A DNA stretch of 45,610 nt from Elusimicrobia bacterium CG1_02_56_21 (GTDB lineage: Bacteria > Elusimicrobiota > Elusimicrobia > Elusimicrobiales > UBA9959): assembly GCA_001871115.1 (NCBI GenBank), contig MNUR01000088.1, forward strand, positions 1 to 45,610. Direction: 5' to 3'. Under the pieces are notes generated by a model. It saw only the letters and a program-made list of their open reading frames with translations. It ran no database searches and was not told the origin of the DNA. The translations under genes were made by a program, and so were the position numbers. Below are positions 9,077 through 16,798 of the stretch, in pieces (the first letter of the stretch is position 1; each line of letters begins with the position of its first letter).

Positions 9077-9430
9077 ATGAAAGCCCTTGGACAACACCTG
9101 ATACTGGAACTTTACGGCTGCAGCGCCGCGGCGCTTTCCTCAGTGGCGAATGTCCAGGATACGATGCTGAAAGCGGCCAGGGCGGCCGAAACTACGATAA
9201 TAGACTCCATCTTCCACCATTTCAAGCCCTATGGAGTTTCCGGAGTTGTAGTTATAGCGGAATCGCATTTTGCCATACATACCTGGCCGGAGCATAAATA
9301 TGCCTCTGTGGACCTTTTTACCTGCGGCGCCAAAACCCGGCCCTGGGAAGCTTTCAAGGTGGTAAAGAAACTTTTTAAGGCCACACACTTCAGCGTTATG
9401 AAGATGGAAAGAGGATTATTGCCAAAGTAA
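9077..9430 (+). CDS. speH: S-adenosylmethionine decarboxylase proenzyme, SpeH type
   Basis: This 117-residue pyruvoyl enzyme makes decarboxylated AdoMet, the aminopropyl donor for polyamine synthesis. Self-cleavage is expected between E62 and S63 in AESHFAIHTWPEH. S63 becomes the pyruvoyl group, and H68 and C83 (in FTCG) occupy the positions of the processing and proton-donor residues known in the Thermotoga enzyme. Length and numbering fit the bacterial class 1b family exactly when the ATG at 9077 is used; an upstream in-frame TTG at 9056 would add seven unneeded residues. The next gene, 52 bases on, is an aminopropyltransferase, so the pair is a functional unit. Confidence 0.96.
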   Translation: MKALGQHLILELYGCSAAALSSVANVQDTMLKAARAAETTIIDSIFHHFKPYGVSGVVVIAESHFAIHTWPEHKYASVDLFTCGAKTRPWEAFKVVKKLFKATHFSVMKMERGLLPK

Positions 9431-9482
9431 GCCGAAAGCAGCGGCGAAAACCGACGACAGGTTTTTGAGGCTGAGTCTAATA

Positions 9483-10457
9483 ATGAAGAAAATAAATAAA
9501 TTTGACTGGATAAAAAATTCCAGGAACGTCCTGCCGAAAGGGGACTGGTTCGTGGAATTTTTTACTCCCGGAGAGCTGCACGCCCACCGGGCGCTTAAGG
9601 TTATAGAAACCTCCGCCACCGCCTTCCAGGAGGCCGCGCTGATAAAGACGCACACCTTCGGCAAAGTGCTGGTCATAGACGGAGAAACCCAGTCCAGCCA
9701 GTACGACGAGGCCTTTTACCACGAATCCCTGGTCTGCCCGGCGCTCCTTGCGCACCCGTCCCCGAAAAAAGCGCTTATACTCGGCGGCGGCGAAGGCGCT
9801 ACCGCCCGGGACATCCTCAATGACCGCGGCATTGAACGCGTGGTTATGGCCGACATAGACTACAATATCCTGCGTTTTGCGGAGAAACACCTGGAGACCT
9901 GGCATAAAGGCTCATTCGCGGACCCGCGCATGCGCCTGCTCGTCCAGGACGCCAGGAAATGCGTGGAGAACACTTCCCTGAAATTCGACCTTATCTATTC
10001 GGACCTGCCCAGCCCCATAGAAGGCGGCCCGGCTTACGCGCTTTACACCCTTGAGTTCTACCGCCGCATGAAGCGCATACTGGCCCCGGGTGGGATATTT
10101 TCCATACAGGCCGGCCCGGGAACGCCCCTGCAGTTCGAACTGCACCCGGCTATTTACAACACGCTCCGCCGGGTCTTCCGCTTTGTAGGCAGTTATACCG
10201 CTTTTATCCCGGCTTACGACATGCCCTGGACTTTTCTCTACTGCACGGATCTCCCCGCCCTGGCTCCAGCGAGGCTTAAAGCCGCCGCCCTGGACCGCGC
10301 CGCCGCAAAAAGGCTTAAGCGCCCGCTGAAATACTCGGATGGGGAGACAATAACAGGAGCCTTCAGCCTGCCTAAATACTACAGGGACAGGATTAAAGCC
10401 TCACGCTCGGTAATAACCGCGGCCAGACCGATGTTTTTCAGCACCTCGCAGCAGTAG
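9483..10457 (+). CDS. Aminopropyltransferase, thermospermine-synthase (ACL5)-like
   Basis: The 324-residue enzyme transfers the aminopropyl group of decarboxylated AdoMet to a polyamine. The nucleotide-binding loop is LGGGEGATARDIL and the acidic pocket is YSDLPSPIEGGPAYALYT. The latter matches the DLxDPxEGGPxYxLYT pattern I recall from plant and archaeal thermospermine synthases rather than the DSTDP of ordinary spermidine synthases. The C-terminal stretch IYNTLRRVF, then AFIPAYDMPW, also follows ACL5. The product may therefore be thermospermine or another long or branched polyamine, though spermidine is not excluded. The ATG at 9483 is preferred to an in-frame TTG at 9465. It lies downstream of speH and is probably cotranscribed with it. 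Confidence 0.85.
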   Translation: MKKINKFDWIKNSRNVLPKGDWFVEFFTPGELHAHRALKVIETSATAFQEAALIKTHTFGKVLVIDGETQSSQYDEAFYHESLVCPALLAHPSPKKALILGGGEGATARDILNDRGIERVVMADIDYNILRFAEKHLETWHKGSFADPRMRLLVQDARKCVENTSLKFDLIYSDLPSPIEGGPAYALYTLEFYRRMKRILAPGGIFSIQAGPGTPLQFELHPAIYNTLRRVFRFVGSYTAFIPAYDMPWTFLYCTDLPALAPARLKAAALDRAAAKRLKRPLKYSDGETITGAFSLPKYYRDRIKASRSVITAARPMFFSTSQQ

Positions 10458-10554
10458 ACCGCCGTCAGGAACCCGGCCTTGAAAAAGAAACAGCTCTAGC
10501 CAATCTTTGAAAGCGCAGTCCGCATGATATAGGCTTGGAGAAATGGAGTCAGAT

Positions 10555-11187
10555 ATGAAAAAAATGAAAAAGATAGTAAAAAAAAATACCGCGGAGAAAA
10601 CCCCGGCCAGGAAAGCTATAACTAAAAAAGCCCCGGCCAGAAAAGCTATAGCTAAAAAAGCCCCGGCCGGGAAAGTCGCGGCTAAGAAGGTTCTGGCTAA
10701 GAAGACCACGGCTAAGGCAACCCCGGCCAAAAAGATCATGGTTAGCAAAGCCCCCAAATATCTGGTGCGCAAGCCCCGGCATACGGAGGAGAAACAGGGA
10801 AAGGCGGCCCCGATAAAAAAGATCCAGCCGGCTGAACCCCTTACAAAGCATGAGGTGGCGGAAATTGCAGCCTCCCTCAGCGAAATGAAAAACGAGATCG
10901 CGAAAAACGTAGAGGATAAAAAAACCCTGGATATTCTGGAGCCCGAAGTAGGGGACTCTATAGACCATGCCACTCAGAGCCTGGACAAAGAAATACTTTT
11001 CGAGCTTTCAGACAATGAGCGCAAGATACTTCACGATATCGAAGCGGCCCTGCGCAAGATGGAGAAAGGAACCTATGGCCTCTGCGAGCACTGCAAGAGC
11101 GTCATTGAAAAGAAACGGATCAAAGCTCTGCCCTCGGCCCGCTACTGCATGATCTGCCAGAGCGGCGCGGAAAAGAACAGGGGCTAG
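10555..11187 (+). CDS. DksA/TraR-type zinc-finger protein with histone H1-like basic N-terminus
   Basis: The 210-residue protein has two parts. Residues 1 to about 85 are repeats of the type KKAPARKAIAKKAPAGK, a lysine/alanine/proline tail like histone H1 or AlgP-like DNA-binding tails. The C-terminal part (about 95-210) is a DksA/TraR-like coiled coil plus a C4 zinc finger, C177-x2-C180 and C198-x2-C201 (YGLCEHC ... YCMIC). DksA proteins bind the RNA polymerase secondary channel and adjust promoter output. The basic tail could add nonspecific DNA binding. GGAG at 10545-10548 lies 6 bases before the ATG at 10555, which decides this start over the ATG at 10543. The gene is monocistronic, ending at a bidirectional terminator. 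Confidence 0.88.
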   Translation: MKKMKKIVKKNTAEKTPARKAITKKAPARKAIAKKAPAGKVAAKKVLAKKTTAKATPAKKIMVSKAPKYLVRKPRHTEEKQGKAAPIKKIQPAEPLTKHEVAEIAASLSEMKNEIAKNVEDKKTLDILEPEVGDSIDHATQSLDKEILFELSDNERKILHDIEAALRKMEKGTYGLCEHCKSVIEKKRIKALPSARYCMICQSGAEKNRG

Positions 11188-11270
11188 CCGGAAAAGGCCC
11201 GGATACGCCTCAACCATACGGAGACAGCGGGATAGCGGTGTTTTTCAGCGTTTGCCCTTACGCCTTAAAA

Positions 11271-11302
11271 AAAAACAGCCTGCCACCCGGCAGGCTGTTT
11301 TT
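11271..11302. terminator. Bidirectional intrinsic terminator
   Basis: A perfect 14-bp inverted repeat (AAAAACAGCCTGCC at 11271-11284, complement at 11289-11302) surrounds a 4-base loop. It has A-runs on one side and T-runs on the other, so it serves both the DksA-like gene and the convergent RDD gene. Confidence 0.92.
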
Positions 11303-11307
11303 ACATT

Positions 11308-12195
11308 TTACTGTATCAGCGGCGGAGGGGGGGCGTCGATCCTGGACACGACCTGCACCTCTGTCTTGCGCCAGTTTTTAGCCTTGGCGGTTATAATGAA
11401 CCTTCGGCCGTTGGAAGAGATCGTAAGCGTATTAGGTTCGAGATTTTTCACAAGCTCGGCTCTGACGGCGTTAACATTGCCGGTAAGAGCCGCCAGTTTG
11501 CGCAGGTCATTGGTATAATGACCTTCCCGCTGCAGATATATCATCTCCAGCTTGCCCAGCTTTGAGATAGTACGGTAAGCCGATATTATCTGCTTTTTCT
11601 CCATCGGAGTTATCTTCAGAACTGTATTGTTCAGCCAGGTCCCCGTCAGTATCACCAGCATTCCCCAGGACGCCGCCAGGACCAGGCCGTTGGCCCAGTC
11701 GCTGCGCTCTCGTATACTTACCACGCGGCTTCCCGCCACAAAATCATGCAGGGCGCGTTTGTTTTCCGTAACCAGGGCTATAAGATAGCCCAGGTTGAGA
11801 GTAGCGGAACTGATGAAATAGGAGAGCGCTCTGGCTAAAGCCCTCGGGAACGAAAGATCACCTCCGTCCTTAGACCTCACCCGGATATTCAGAAGGTACT
11901 TGCCGAGGGTGGCCCGTCCGCCGCTTGAGAAGTAAGCCTCGTAAAGGATATATACGCCCATCCAGAGGAATTTCCACATCCACTCGTTCCCGGTAGAATA
12001 GCGGAACAGCCCCGCTTTAACGGCTATCTTAAGCGTCGCATAAGTGAGAAGGACAAAAGGAAGCGCGTCCACGACATAAGCGACAAAACGCTCATTGAAG
12101 CCCGCGGGAACCGGACCTTCCTGGACGCGGGCCTCATTGTCGTCCTGCCCCGGGATTTCCGGCAGCGGCTTGAATACGAAATCGTTATTTTCCAT
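11308..12195 (-). CDS. RDD-family membrane protein with pilin-like C-terminal segment
   Basis: The 295-residue protein begins with an acidic cytoplasmic tail. The RDD domain (about residues 35-165) follows, with the hallmark start FNERFVAYVVDALPF, the middle ATLGKYLLNIRV, and ALHDFVAGSRVV at its end. It carries three or four membrane segments, with one more at about 170-190. RDD proteins are poorly defined; some are linked to transport. The C-terminal 100 residues are soluble and contain LGKLEMIYLQREGHYTNDL. This resembles the segment after the helix of type IV pilins and GspG-like proteins, an unusual addition. The ATG at 12195 with GGGG 6 bases upstream is preferred over an in-frame TTG at 12207. 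It is transcribed towards the DksA-like gene. Confidence 0.75.
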   Translation of the reverse strand: MENNDFVFKPLPEIPGQDDNEARVQEGPVPAGFNERFVAYVVDALPFVLLTYATLKIAVKAGLFRYSTGNEWMWKFLWMGVYILYEAYFSSGGRATLGKYLLNIRVRSKDGGDLSFPRALARALSYFISSATLNLGYLIALVTENKRALHDFVAGSRVVSIRERSDWANGLVLAASWGMLVILTGTWLNNTVLKITPMEKKQIISAYRTISKLGKLEMIYLQREGHYTNDLRKLAALTGNVNAVRAELVKNLEPNTLTISSNGRRFIITAKAKNWRKTEVQVVSRIDAPPPPLIQ

Positions 12196-12289
12196 TATTA
12201 ACCCCAATACCTGCCAGCGATTACTGTGCCGGTCAGGCGGCTGCGCCTGCGGCGTTCACAGGCTTTATTATATCAACTTCCCGAAGTGT

Positions 12290-12318
12290 TTGAATACCTG
12301 GTTTAAAATTGTTTAAAT
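12290..12318 (+). promoter_or_regulatory. Promoter of the amidotransferase gene, possibly leaderless
   Basis: TTGAAT (12290-12295) is separated by exactly 17 bases from TTAAAT (12313-12318). The expected start of transcription, about 7 bases beyond, falls on the ATG at 12325. That ATG is the codon that would place the catalytic cysteine at position 2. Confidence 0.45.
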
Positions 12319-12324
12319 ATGGGT

Positions 12325-13158
12325 ATGTGCAGAATAACCTCGGTAATCTCGGGCTCGCCGGCCTCCAGCCTTGACCTCCTGGGCGGGAACGACAAGAGTC
12401 TCCTGGCCCAGGCTGACGCCGTAAAGGGCAGGTTCCAGGACGACGGTTGGGGTATAGGGTTTTACCGCGGCCGCGAGGCCAGGATAATAAAGAGCCCGCG
12501 ACCGGCCCGCCTGGAGAAAAAAGTTTTCAAAAAAGCGGCCGCCGCCGTTTCAAAGGTGACCGTCGCGCACTTGCGCGAAGCCTCGAACCCCTCCGGCCTC
12601 CCCAGGCGCCGGCTGATCTCCAAAGAGAACACCCAGCCCTTCACTGCCGACGGCCTCATTTTCGCGCACAACGGAACGCTTTTCATCAAGGAAGAAATAA
12701 AAGCGCTGCTTGGAAAATACGCTTCAAAGGTAAAAGGCAATAACGACTCGGAAATTCTCTTCTGGCAGACCGTAAAAATGCTGGACGCTTACGGCTCGGC
12801 CCCTGTCGCGCTTGAGATGGCCCTCGACGAGATACGGACCGTATGGCTTTCGTGCAAAGACAGGCACCGGGGAGTCAAAGTCCCGTACCGCGGCCTTAAC
12901 CTGTTTCTGGCTTCCGCAGACAGCCTTACCGTGCTCTGCCACTTCCATTTCATGAAGGACGCTAAAAAAACCGCGCTGCTCACCCCCGGCTGGGAATTCG
13001 GGCGGGTGGCCTGGCGCCCTGAAAAGAACAGGGTGGTGTTTTCCAGCGAGCCGGCGGACTGCGGGCCGGGCTGGAAAAAGATGAATGACCCGGAAATCGC
13101 TTGCGCCAGCGTCAGCGGCGGAAAAGTACAGCTCAGCTTCAAGAGGATTACCCTATGA
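12325..13158 (+). CDS. Class II glutamine amidotransferase-like (Ntn hydrolase) protein
   Basis: The 277-residue protein belongs to the YafJ/EgtC-like class II amidotransferase group. These release ammonia from glutamine, or hydrolyse gamma-glutamyl amides, with an N-terminal cysteine. The sequence supports this: M-C2-RITSV at the start, DDGWGIGFY, VAHLREAS, NTQPF and FAHNGTL. The N-terminal cysteine must follow the initiator Met, so the start is 12325, not the ATG two codons upstream. No synthetase domain follows; the C-terminal third is family-like but not diagnostic, so the substrate is unknown. The stop overlaps the next gene by 4 bases (ATGA), suggesting translational coupling with the HEAT protein. 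A near-consensus promoter sits immediately upstream. Confidence 0.85.
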   Translation: MCRITSVISGSPASSLDLLGGNDKSLLAQADAVKGRFQDDGWGIGFYRGREARIIKSPRPARLEKKVFKKAAAAVSKVTVAHLREASNPSGLPRRRLISKENTQPFTADGLIFAHNGTLFIKEEIKALLGKYASKVKGNNDSEILFWQTVKMLDAYGSAPVALEMALDEIRTVWLSCKDRHRGVKVPYRGLNLFLASADSLTVLCHFHFMKDAKKTALLTPGWEFGRVAWRPEKNRVVFSSEPADCGPGWKKMNDPEIACASVSGGKVQLSFKRITL

Positions 13159-13778
13159 AATGGTTCTTAATGTTTCTCATTTTTCTGGCCGGAGTTTACT
13201 ACCTGGTGAACCAGAGCAGGAACGACGCGAAAAAAAAAGAGATGATGCAGCAGGCGAAGAAAGAGCAGATAAACACCCTCGCCGAGCCCGCGCTCCCGGT
13301 AAAGCCGGAAAAAACCTATCTGATAAAATTCTCCATGCAGACCCTTAAAACCCTCCGCGGGCTTACCGAGGATTCCAACGGAAAGGTGCGCTTTGCGGCG
13401 GCCGAGCTGCTTTGGCAGCTGCAGGATGAGAACGCCCCGCGCATAATAAAGAACATGCTGGAGAACGAAACGGAGCAGGAAGTTAAAAAAAGCCTTATCA
13501 CCATGCTGTCCAAGGACAAGAGTAAACTGAGCCTGGCGCTGCTCAACGAATCCCTCAAAGATTACGACAAAGAAACCCGCCTGTTCGCCGTGAACGCTAT
13601 CGGGACCTTCTCCAACAAAGAAGCCATCCCCGTGCTTAACCGCGCGATGGAAGACTATGACGAGGAAGTCCGCCTTAAAGCCCTTGAGGCCGTAAATACG
13701 ATACGCAAAGACATAGAAGCGCATAAAGAGCAGCAACTGATGGAACTTGATTCCAAGCCGCTTTTCCGTATTGAATAG
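13155..13778 (+). CDS. Membrane-anchored HEAT-repeat protein
   Basis: The 207-residue protein starts with one hydrophobic segment (residues 2-17) and a charged Lys-rich linker. About four HEAT/armadillo-type helical pairs follow at residues 60-190. Each carries the usual spacing of hydrophobic residues with D/E-V-R, for example EDSNGKVRFAAAELL, EVKKSLITML, ETRLFAVNAIG and EEVRLKALEAV. Such repeats are protein-interaction scaffolds. The ATG at 13155 overlaps the amidotransferase stop, which decides the start over an upstream in-frame codon. No partner can be named from the sequence. Confidence 0.75.
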   Translation: MKWFLMFLIFLAGVYYLVNQSRNDAKKKEMMQQAKKEQINTLAEPALPVKPEKTYLIKFSMQTLKTLRGLTEDSNGKVRFAAAELLWQLQDENAPRIIKNMLENETEQEVKKSLITMLSKDKSKLSLALLNESLKDYDKETRLFAVNAIGTFSNKEAIPVLNRAMEDYDEEVRLKALEAVNTIRKDIEAHKEQQLMELDSKPLFRIE

Positions 13779-13788
13779 CCTGTGGCTG

Positions 13789-13817
13789 TTGACAGGAATT
13801 TATCTTTTTTTTAAAAT
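13789..13817 (+). promoter_or_regulatory. Sigma-70-type promoter of the moxR-bat operon
   Basis: A perfect TTGACA (13789-13794), a 17-base spacer rich in T, and TAAAAT (13812-13817) lie about 60 bases before the moxR ATG. This is the best-looking promoter in the window and would drive the whole operon to batE. Confidence 0.7.
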
Positions 13818-13879
13818 TTTTACGGGCAGGCTTCTGCCCTTAAACTACCAGGAAACTCCTAAGAAGACAAGGACCTACA

Positions 13880-14869
13880 ATGGACTCGGAAATCTCTAAA
13901 CTGAACCAGAAAATTCAGCAGGACGCGCTTTTTATCCAGGACCTGCGCAAAGAAATGGCCAAGGTGGTCGTAGGCCAGGAAGAACTGATAAACGGACTGC
14001 TCGTCGGCCTTATAGCCAACGGCCACGTGCTGGTGGAAGGCGTGCCCGGCCTGGCCAAGACCCTTACCATCAAGACCCTGGCCCAGGCTATTTCAGCCTC
14101 TTTCCAGAGAATACAGTTCACCCCCGACCTGCTGCCCGCCGACATTACCGGCACGCTGATCTACAACCCCAAAGAAAGTTCCTTCTCGGTGCGCAAAGGC
14201 CCTATTTTCGCCAATATAATACTGGCCGATGAAATTAACCGGGCCCCGGCAAAAGTGCAGAGCGCGCTCCTGGAAGGCATGCAGGAGCGCCAGGTAACCA
14301 TCTCCGACTCCACCTTCAAACTGCCGGACCTTTTTATGGTTCTGGCCACAATGAACCCGATAGAGCAGGAAGGAACCTACCCGCTGCCTGAGGCGCAGGT
14401 AGACCGTTTCATGCTGAAGATAAACATCACCTACCCGACCAAGGTAGAGGAGGCCCGGGTGCTTGAACTGATGGCCTCCCAGAGCGTGCCCGCAGCCGGC
14501 AAAGCCGTCAGCATGGAGCAGGTCCTGACGGCGCGCCAGACCGCAGACCTTATCTACGTGGACGATAAAATAAAAAACTATGTTCTCGACCTGGTCATAG
14601 CCACTCGCGAGCCGGAAAAACACGGTCTTGATAAGATCAAGCCCTGGATAAAATACGGCGCCAGCCCCCGCGCCACTATTTACATGATCCAGGCCGCCAA
14701 AGCCTACGCGTTCATAAACGGGCGCGGCTACGTAACCCCGGAGGATATCAAGGCGGTTGGCTTCGACATAATGCGCCACCGCATTCTCCTCACCTACGAA
14801 GCCGAGGCGGAGAACATCGGCGCGGAGGACATCATAAAGAGCATCTTCGAAGCCGTCGAGGTACCTTAA
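13880..14869 (+). CDS. moxR: MoxR-family AAA+ ATPase
   Basis: The 329-residue ATPase has Walker A GVPGLAKT (G54-T61) and Walker B LADEINRAP (about 115-123). The MoxR signature LLEGMQERQVT and the sensor region MNPIEQEGTYPLPEAQVDRF are also present. MoxR proteins act as chaperones that work with von Willebrand factor A partners in maturing protein complexes. Such partners lie directly downstream (DUF58, BatA, BatB), so this is the motor of the operon. The start has AAGGA about 8 bases upstream. The promoter at 13789 lies upstream; an 82-base AT-rich repeat-bearing gap follows before the DUF58 gene. Confidence 0.95.
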   Translation: MDSEISKLNQKIQQDALFIQDLRKEMAKVVVGQEELINGLLVGLIANGHVLVEGVPGLAKTLTIKTLAQAISASFQRIQFTPDLLPADITGTLIYNPKESSFSVRKGPIFANIILADEINRAPAKVQSALLEGMQERQVTISDSTFKLPDLFMVLATMNPIEQEGTYPLPEAQVDRFMLKINITYPTKVEEARVLELMASQSVPAAGKAVSMEQVLTARQTADLIYVDDKIKNYVLDLVIATREPEKHGLDKIKPWIKYGASPRATIYMIQAAKAYAFINGRGYVTPEDIKAVGFDIMRHRILLTYEAEAENIGAEDIIKSIFEAVEVP

Positions 14870-14871
14870 AG

Positions 14872-14945
14872 CGATCGAAGATCGATAATCGAAGATCACA
14901 GAATTCCTGATTCCCGATTTTCGATTTTTGATCCTCGATTTTAGA
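14872..14945. repeat. Interspersed GATCGAAGAT/TCGATTTT repeat cluster
   Basis: The gap between moxR and the DUF58 gene contains short iterated units: GATCGAAGATCGATAATCG on one side, and CGATTTTCGATTTTTGATC plus CGATTTTAGAT on the other. The two halves are roughly inverted, so the RNA could form an imperfect hairpin between the two cistrons. Function is not evident; slipped-strand expansion is a simple explanation. Confidence 0.5.
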
Positions 14946-14951
14946 TTTCCT

Positions 14952-15839
14952 ATGAATACCGCTGAAATACTTAAAAAAGTCCGGCAGATAGAGATTAAGA
15001 CCGGCCGGCTGGTCAGCGAAACTTTCTCCGGACAGTACCAGAGCGTGTTCAAAGGCCGCGGCATAGAATTCTCGGAGGTGCGCGAATACGTGCCCGGCGA
15101 CGACGTGCGCTCTATCGACTGGAACGTTACCGCCCGGGCCGGCAAACCGTTCGTCAAGCGTTTTGTCGAGGAGCGGGAACTCACGCTGATGATACTTTGC
15201 GACGTCTCGGCCTCGCAGTCGTTCGGCTCGTCAGGAAAGCCCAAGAGCGAAGCCGCCGCCGAACTGGCCGCGATGTTCGCTTTCTCCGCGCTCAAGAACA
15301 GCGATAAAAGCGGGCTCCTGCTCTTCAGCGATAAGACGGAACTCTATATACCGCCCCGGAAAGGCAAGAACCACAGTCTGCGCCTGATCAGGGAATTGCT
15401 GGCCTATACTCCGCAAAGCCGCGGAACCGATATCTCCCTGGCGCTCAAAATGGCGAACCGGGTAATGAAGCGGCGCGGCATAATAATCCTTATTTCCGAT
15501 TTTAACTCGCCCGATTACTCCAAGGAAGTCCGCCTTACCGCCAGACGCCACGACCTTATCCCTGTTGTCATAACGGACGGCCTTGAACGCGCCCTGCCGC
15601 AGGCGCGCGCCCTGCTGGTCACCGAGCAGCTGGAGGGAGGTGAAAACTTCACAGCGGACCTCTCGAGCCCGGCTTACCGCGCTGCCTATGAAACGGCCGC
15701 CTCGGGCCGCCGGGCGGCTATGGAAAGCGTACTGCGCTCGGCCGGCTCGGACTGGATAGATATAGACCCGGCCCTGCCCGTGCACGGCCCTGTCGTCAGG
15801 TTTTTCAGGCAGCGCAAAAAGAACTTCAAGCTCTTATGA
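14952..15839 (+). CDS. DUF58 protein of the Bat/MoxR operon
   Basis: The 295-residue cytoplasmic protein shows the DUF58 core GRGIEFSEVREYVPGDDVRS, then IDWNVTARAGKPFVKRF. A von Willebrand-like fold follows, with LMILCDVSAS as the metal-site loop and LILISDF further on. DUF58 proteins accompany MoxR ATPases and are thought to be their substrates or adaptors. The ATG at 14952 is used; an upstream in-frame extension from 14928 would be encoded by the repetitive spacer and is unlikely. The stop overlaps the next start by 4 bases. Confidence 0.92.
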   Translation: MNTAEILKKVRQIEIKTGRLVSETFSGQYQSVFKGRGIEFSEVREYVPGDDVRSIDWNVTARAGKPFVKRFVEERELTLMILCDVSASQSFGSSGKPKSEAAAELAAMFAFSALKNSDKSGLLLFSDKTELYIPPRKGKNHSLRLIRELLAYTPQSRGTDISLALKMANRVMKRRGIIILISDFNSPDYSKEVRLTARRHDLIPVVITDGLERALPQARALLVTEQLEGGENFTADLSSPAYRAAYETAASGRRAAMESVLRSAGSDWIDIDPALPVHGPVVRFFRQRKKNFKLL

Positions 15840-16798
15840 GGCAAACAAAGCTGATTCTTCTGGCCGCCTTATTCTGCGCCTCTCCGGCCGCGGCAGGCGA
15901 AAACGTTTCCTTTACCGTAACCCCGCCCGCGGGGAGAATACGCCTGGCGGACTCCTTCAAATTCACGGTGGCGGCCTCCATCCCGGAAAAATATACCCTC
16001 AGGCCTGACACCGCCGCTCCCGAAGATTCCGGCTTCGAGCTGCTTTCAGTCACCAAATCAAGCGAAATAAAAAAAGACGGCCTGAAAACCGAGTTCTTTG
16101 AGGTTTCGGCCAGGGCTTTCACCCTGGGGATAAGCACCTTTCCCGCTATCTCCTGGAGCCTGGCAGGGGCTGCCGGCGCGGCCGGCTCCGTGTTCAACAG
16201 CGCGCCTTTTAACCTTGAGGTCCTGCCCCTTTTTAAAACAAAGGAGGGGGAAGGAATACGCGACATCTATCCCCCTTTCCGCTACCTGCCCTGGCTCTGG
16301 CTGATCGCGCTTGCGCTGGCCGCTGCCGGAGCTTTTTACCTCTACCTCCGCCGCAGGCGCGCAAAGGCGGGCGGGCTCTCCGGCCCCGGCTGGACCGATT
16401 CCCGCACCCCCTACCAGAGGGCCCGCGACCGCCTGGAGAAACTGGAAAAGTCGCCGCTCGCCGCGGCAGGCAGGCTTAAGGAATTTTATATAGGCATGAC
16501 AACCGTACTGCGCCTCTACCTTGCGGAAGAATTCTCTATCGGCGCCGCGCTTATGACCACATCCGCCCTGGCCCGCGAACTGAAAAGAACCGGAGCGGAT
16601 ATAAAGACAACGCTCAGGGCCAGGGAATTGCTGAAAAAGTCGGACCTTGTAAAATTCGCCCGGCTTAAACCGGAGGACTCCGGGGAAGACTCGCGCGCTC
16701 TGGAAGAGCTGCTGACGGAATTTCACCGCGCCGCTGAAAATGCGCGGGCCCTGGCCGAAGCAGAGGCCGCTAAAAACCAGGCGGGGGGGCGGCCGTGA
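15836..16798 (+). CDS. BatD/DUF4381-like membrane protein
   Basis: The 320-residue protein has a signal peptide (residues 1-20, ending SPAAAG) and a periplasmic beta-rich domain of about 125 residues (VSFTVTPPAGRIRLADSF). One membrane segment (about 143-165, LPWLWLIALALAAAGAF) and an Arg-rich stop-transfer follow. A cytoplasmic helical domain lies beyond (KEFYIGMTTVLRLYLAEEFS). This looks like a short BatD or the DUF4381 proteins found between DUF58 and BatA in MoxR operons. It starts at an ATG overlapping the DUF58 stop, and its own stop overlaps the GTG of batA. The topology is clear; the exact family name is less so. Confidence 0.75.
   Translation: MRQTKLILLAALFCASPAAAGENVSFTVTPPAGRIRLADSFKFTVAASIPEKYTLRPDTAAPEDSGFELLSVTKSSEIKKDGLKTEFFEVSARAFTLGISTFPAISWSLAGAAGAAGSVFNSAPFNLEVLPLFKTKEGEGIRDIYPPFRYLPWLWLIALALAAAGAFYLYLRRRRAKAGGLSGPGWTDSRTPYQRARDRLEKLEKSPLAAAGRLKEFYIGMTTVLRLYLAEEFSIGAALMTTSALARELKRTGADIKTTLRARELLKKSDLVKFARLKPEDSGEDSRALEELLTEFHRAAENARALAEAEAAKNQAGGRP

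Noticed and set aside
14093-15295. 400-residue minus-strand frame across moxR and the DUF58 gene
   Set aside because: It crosses two well-supported genes and the spacer between them; there is no recognisable domain.
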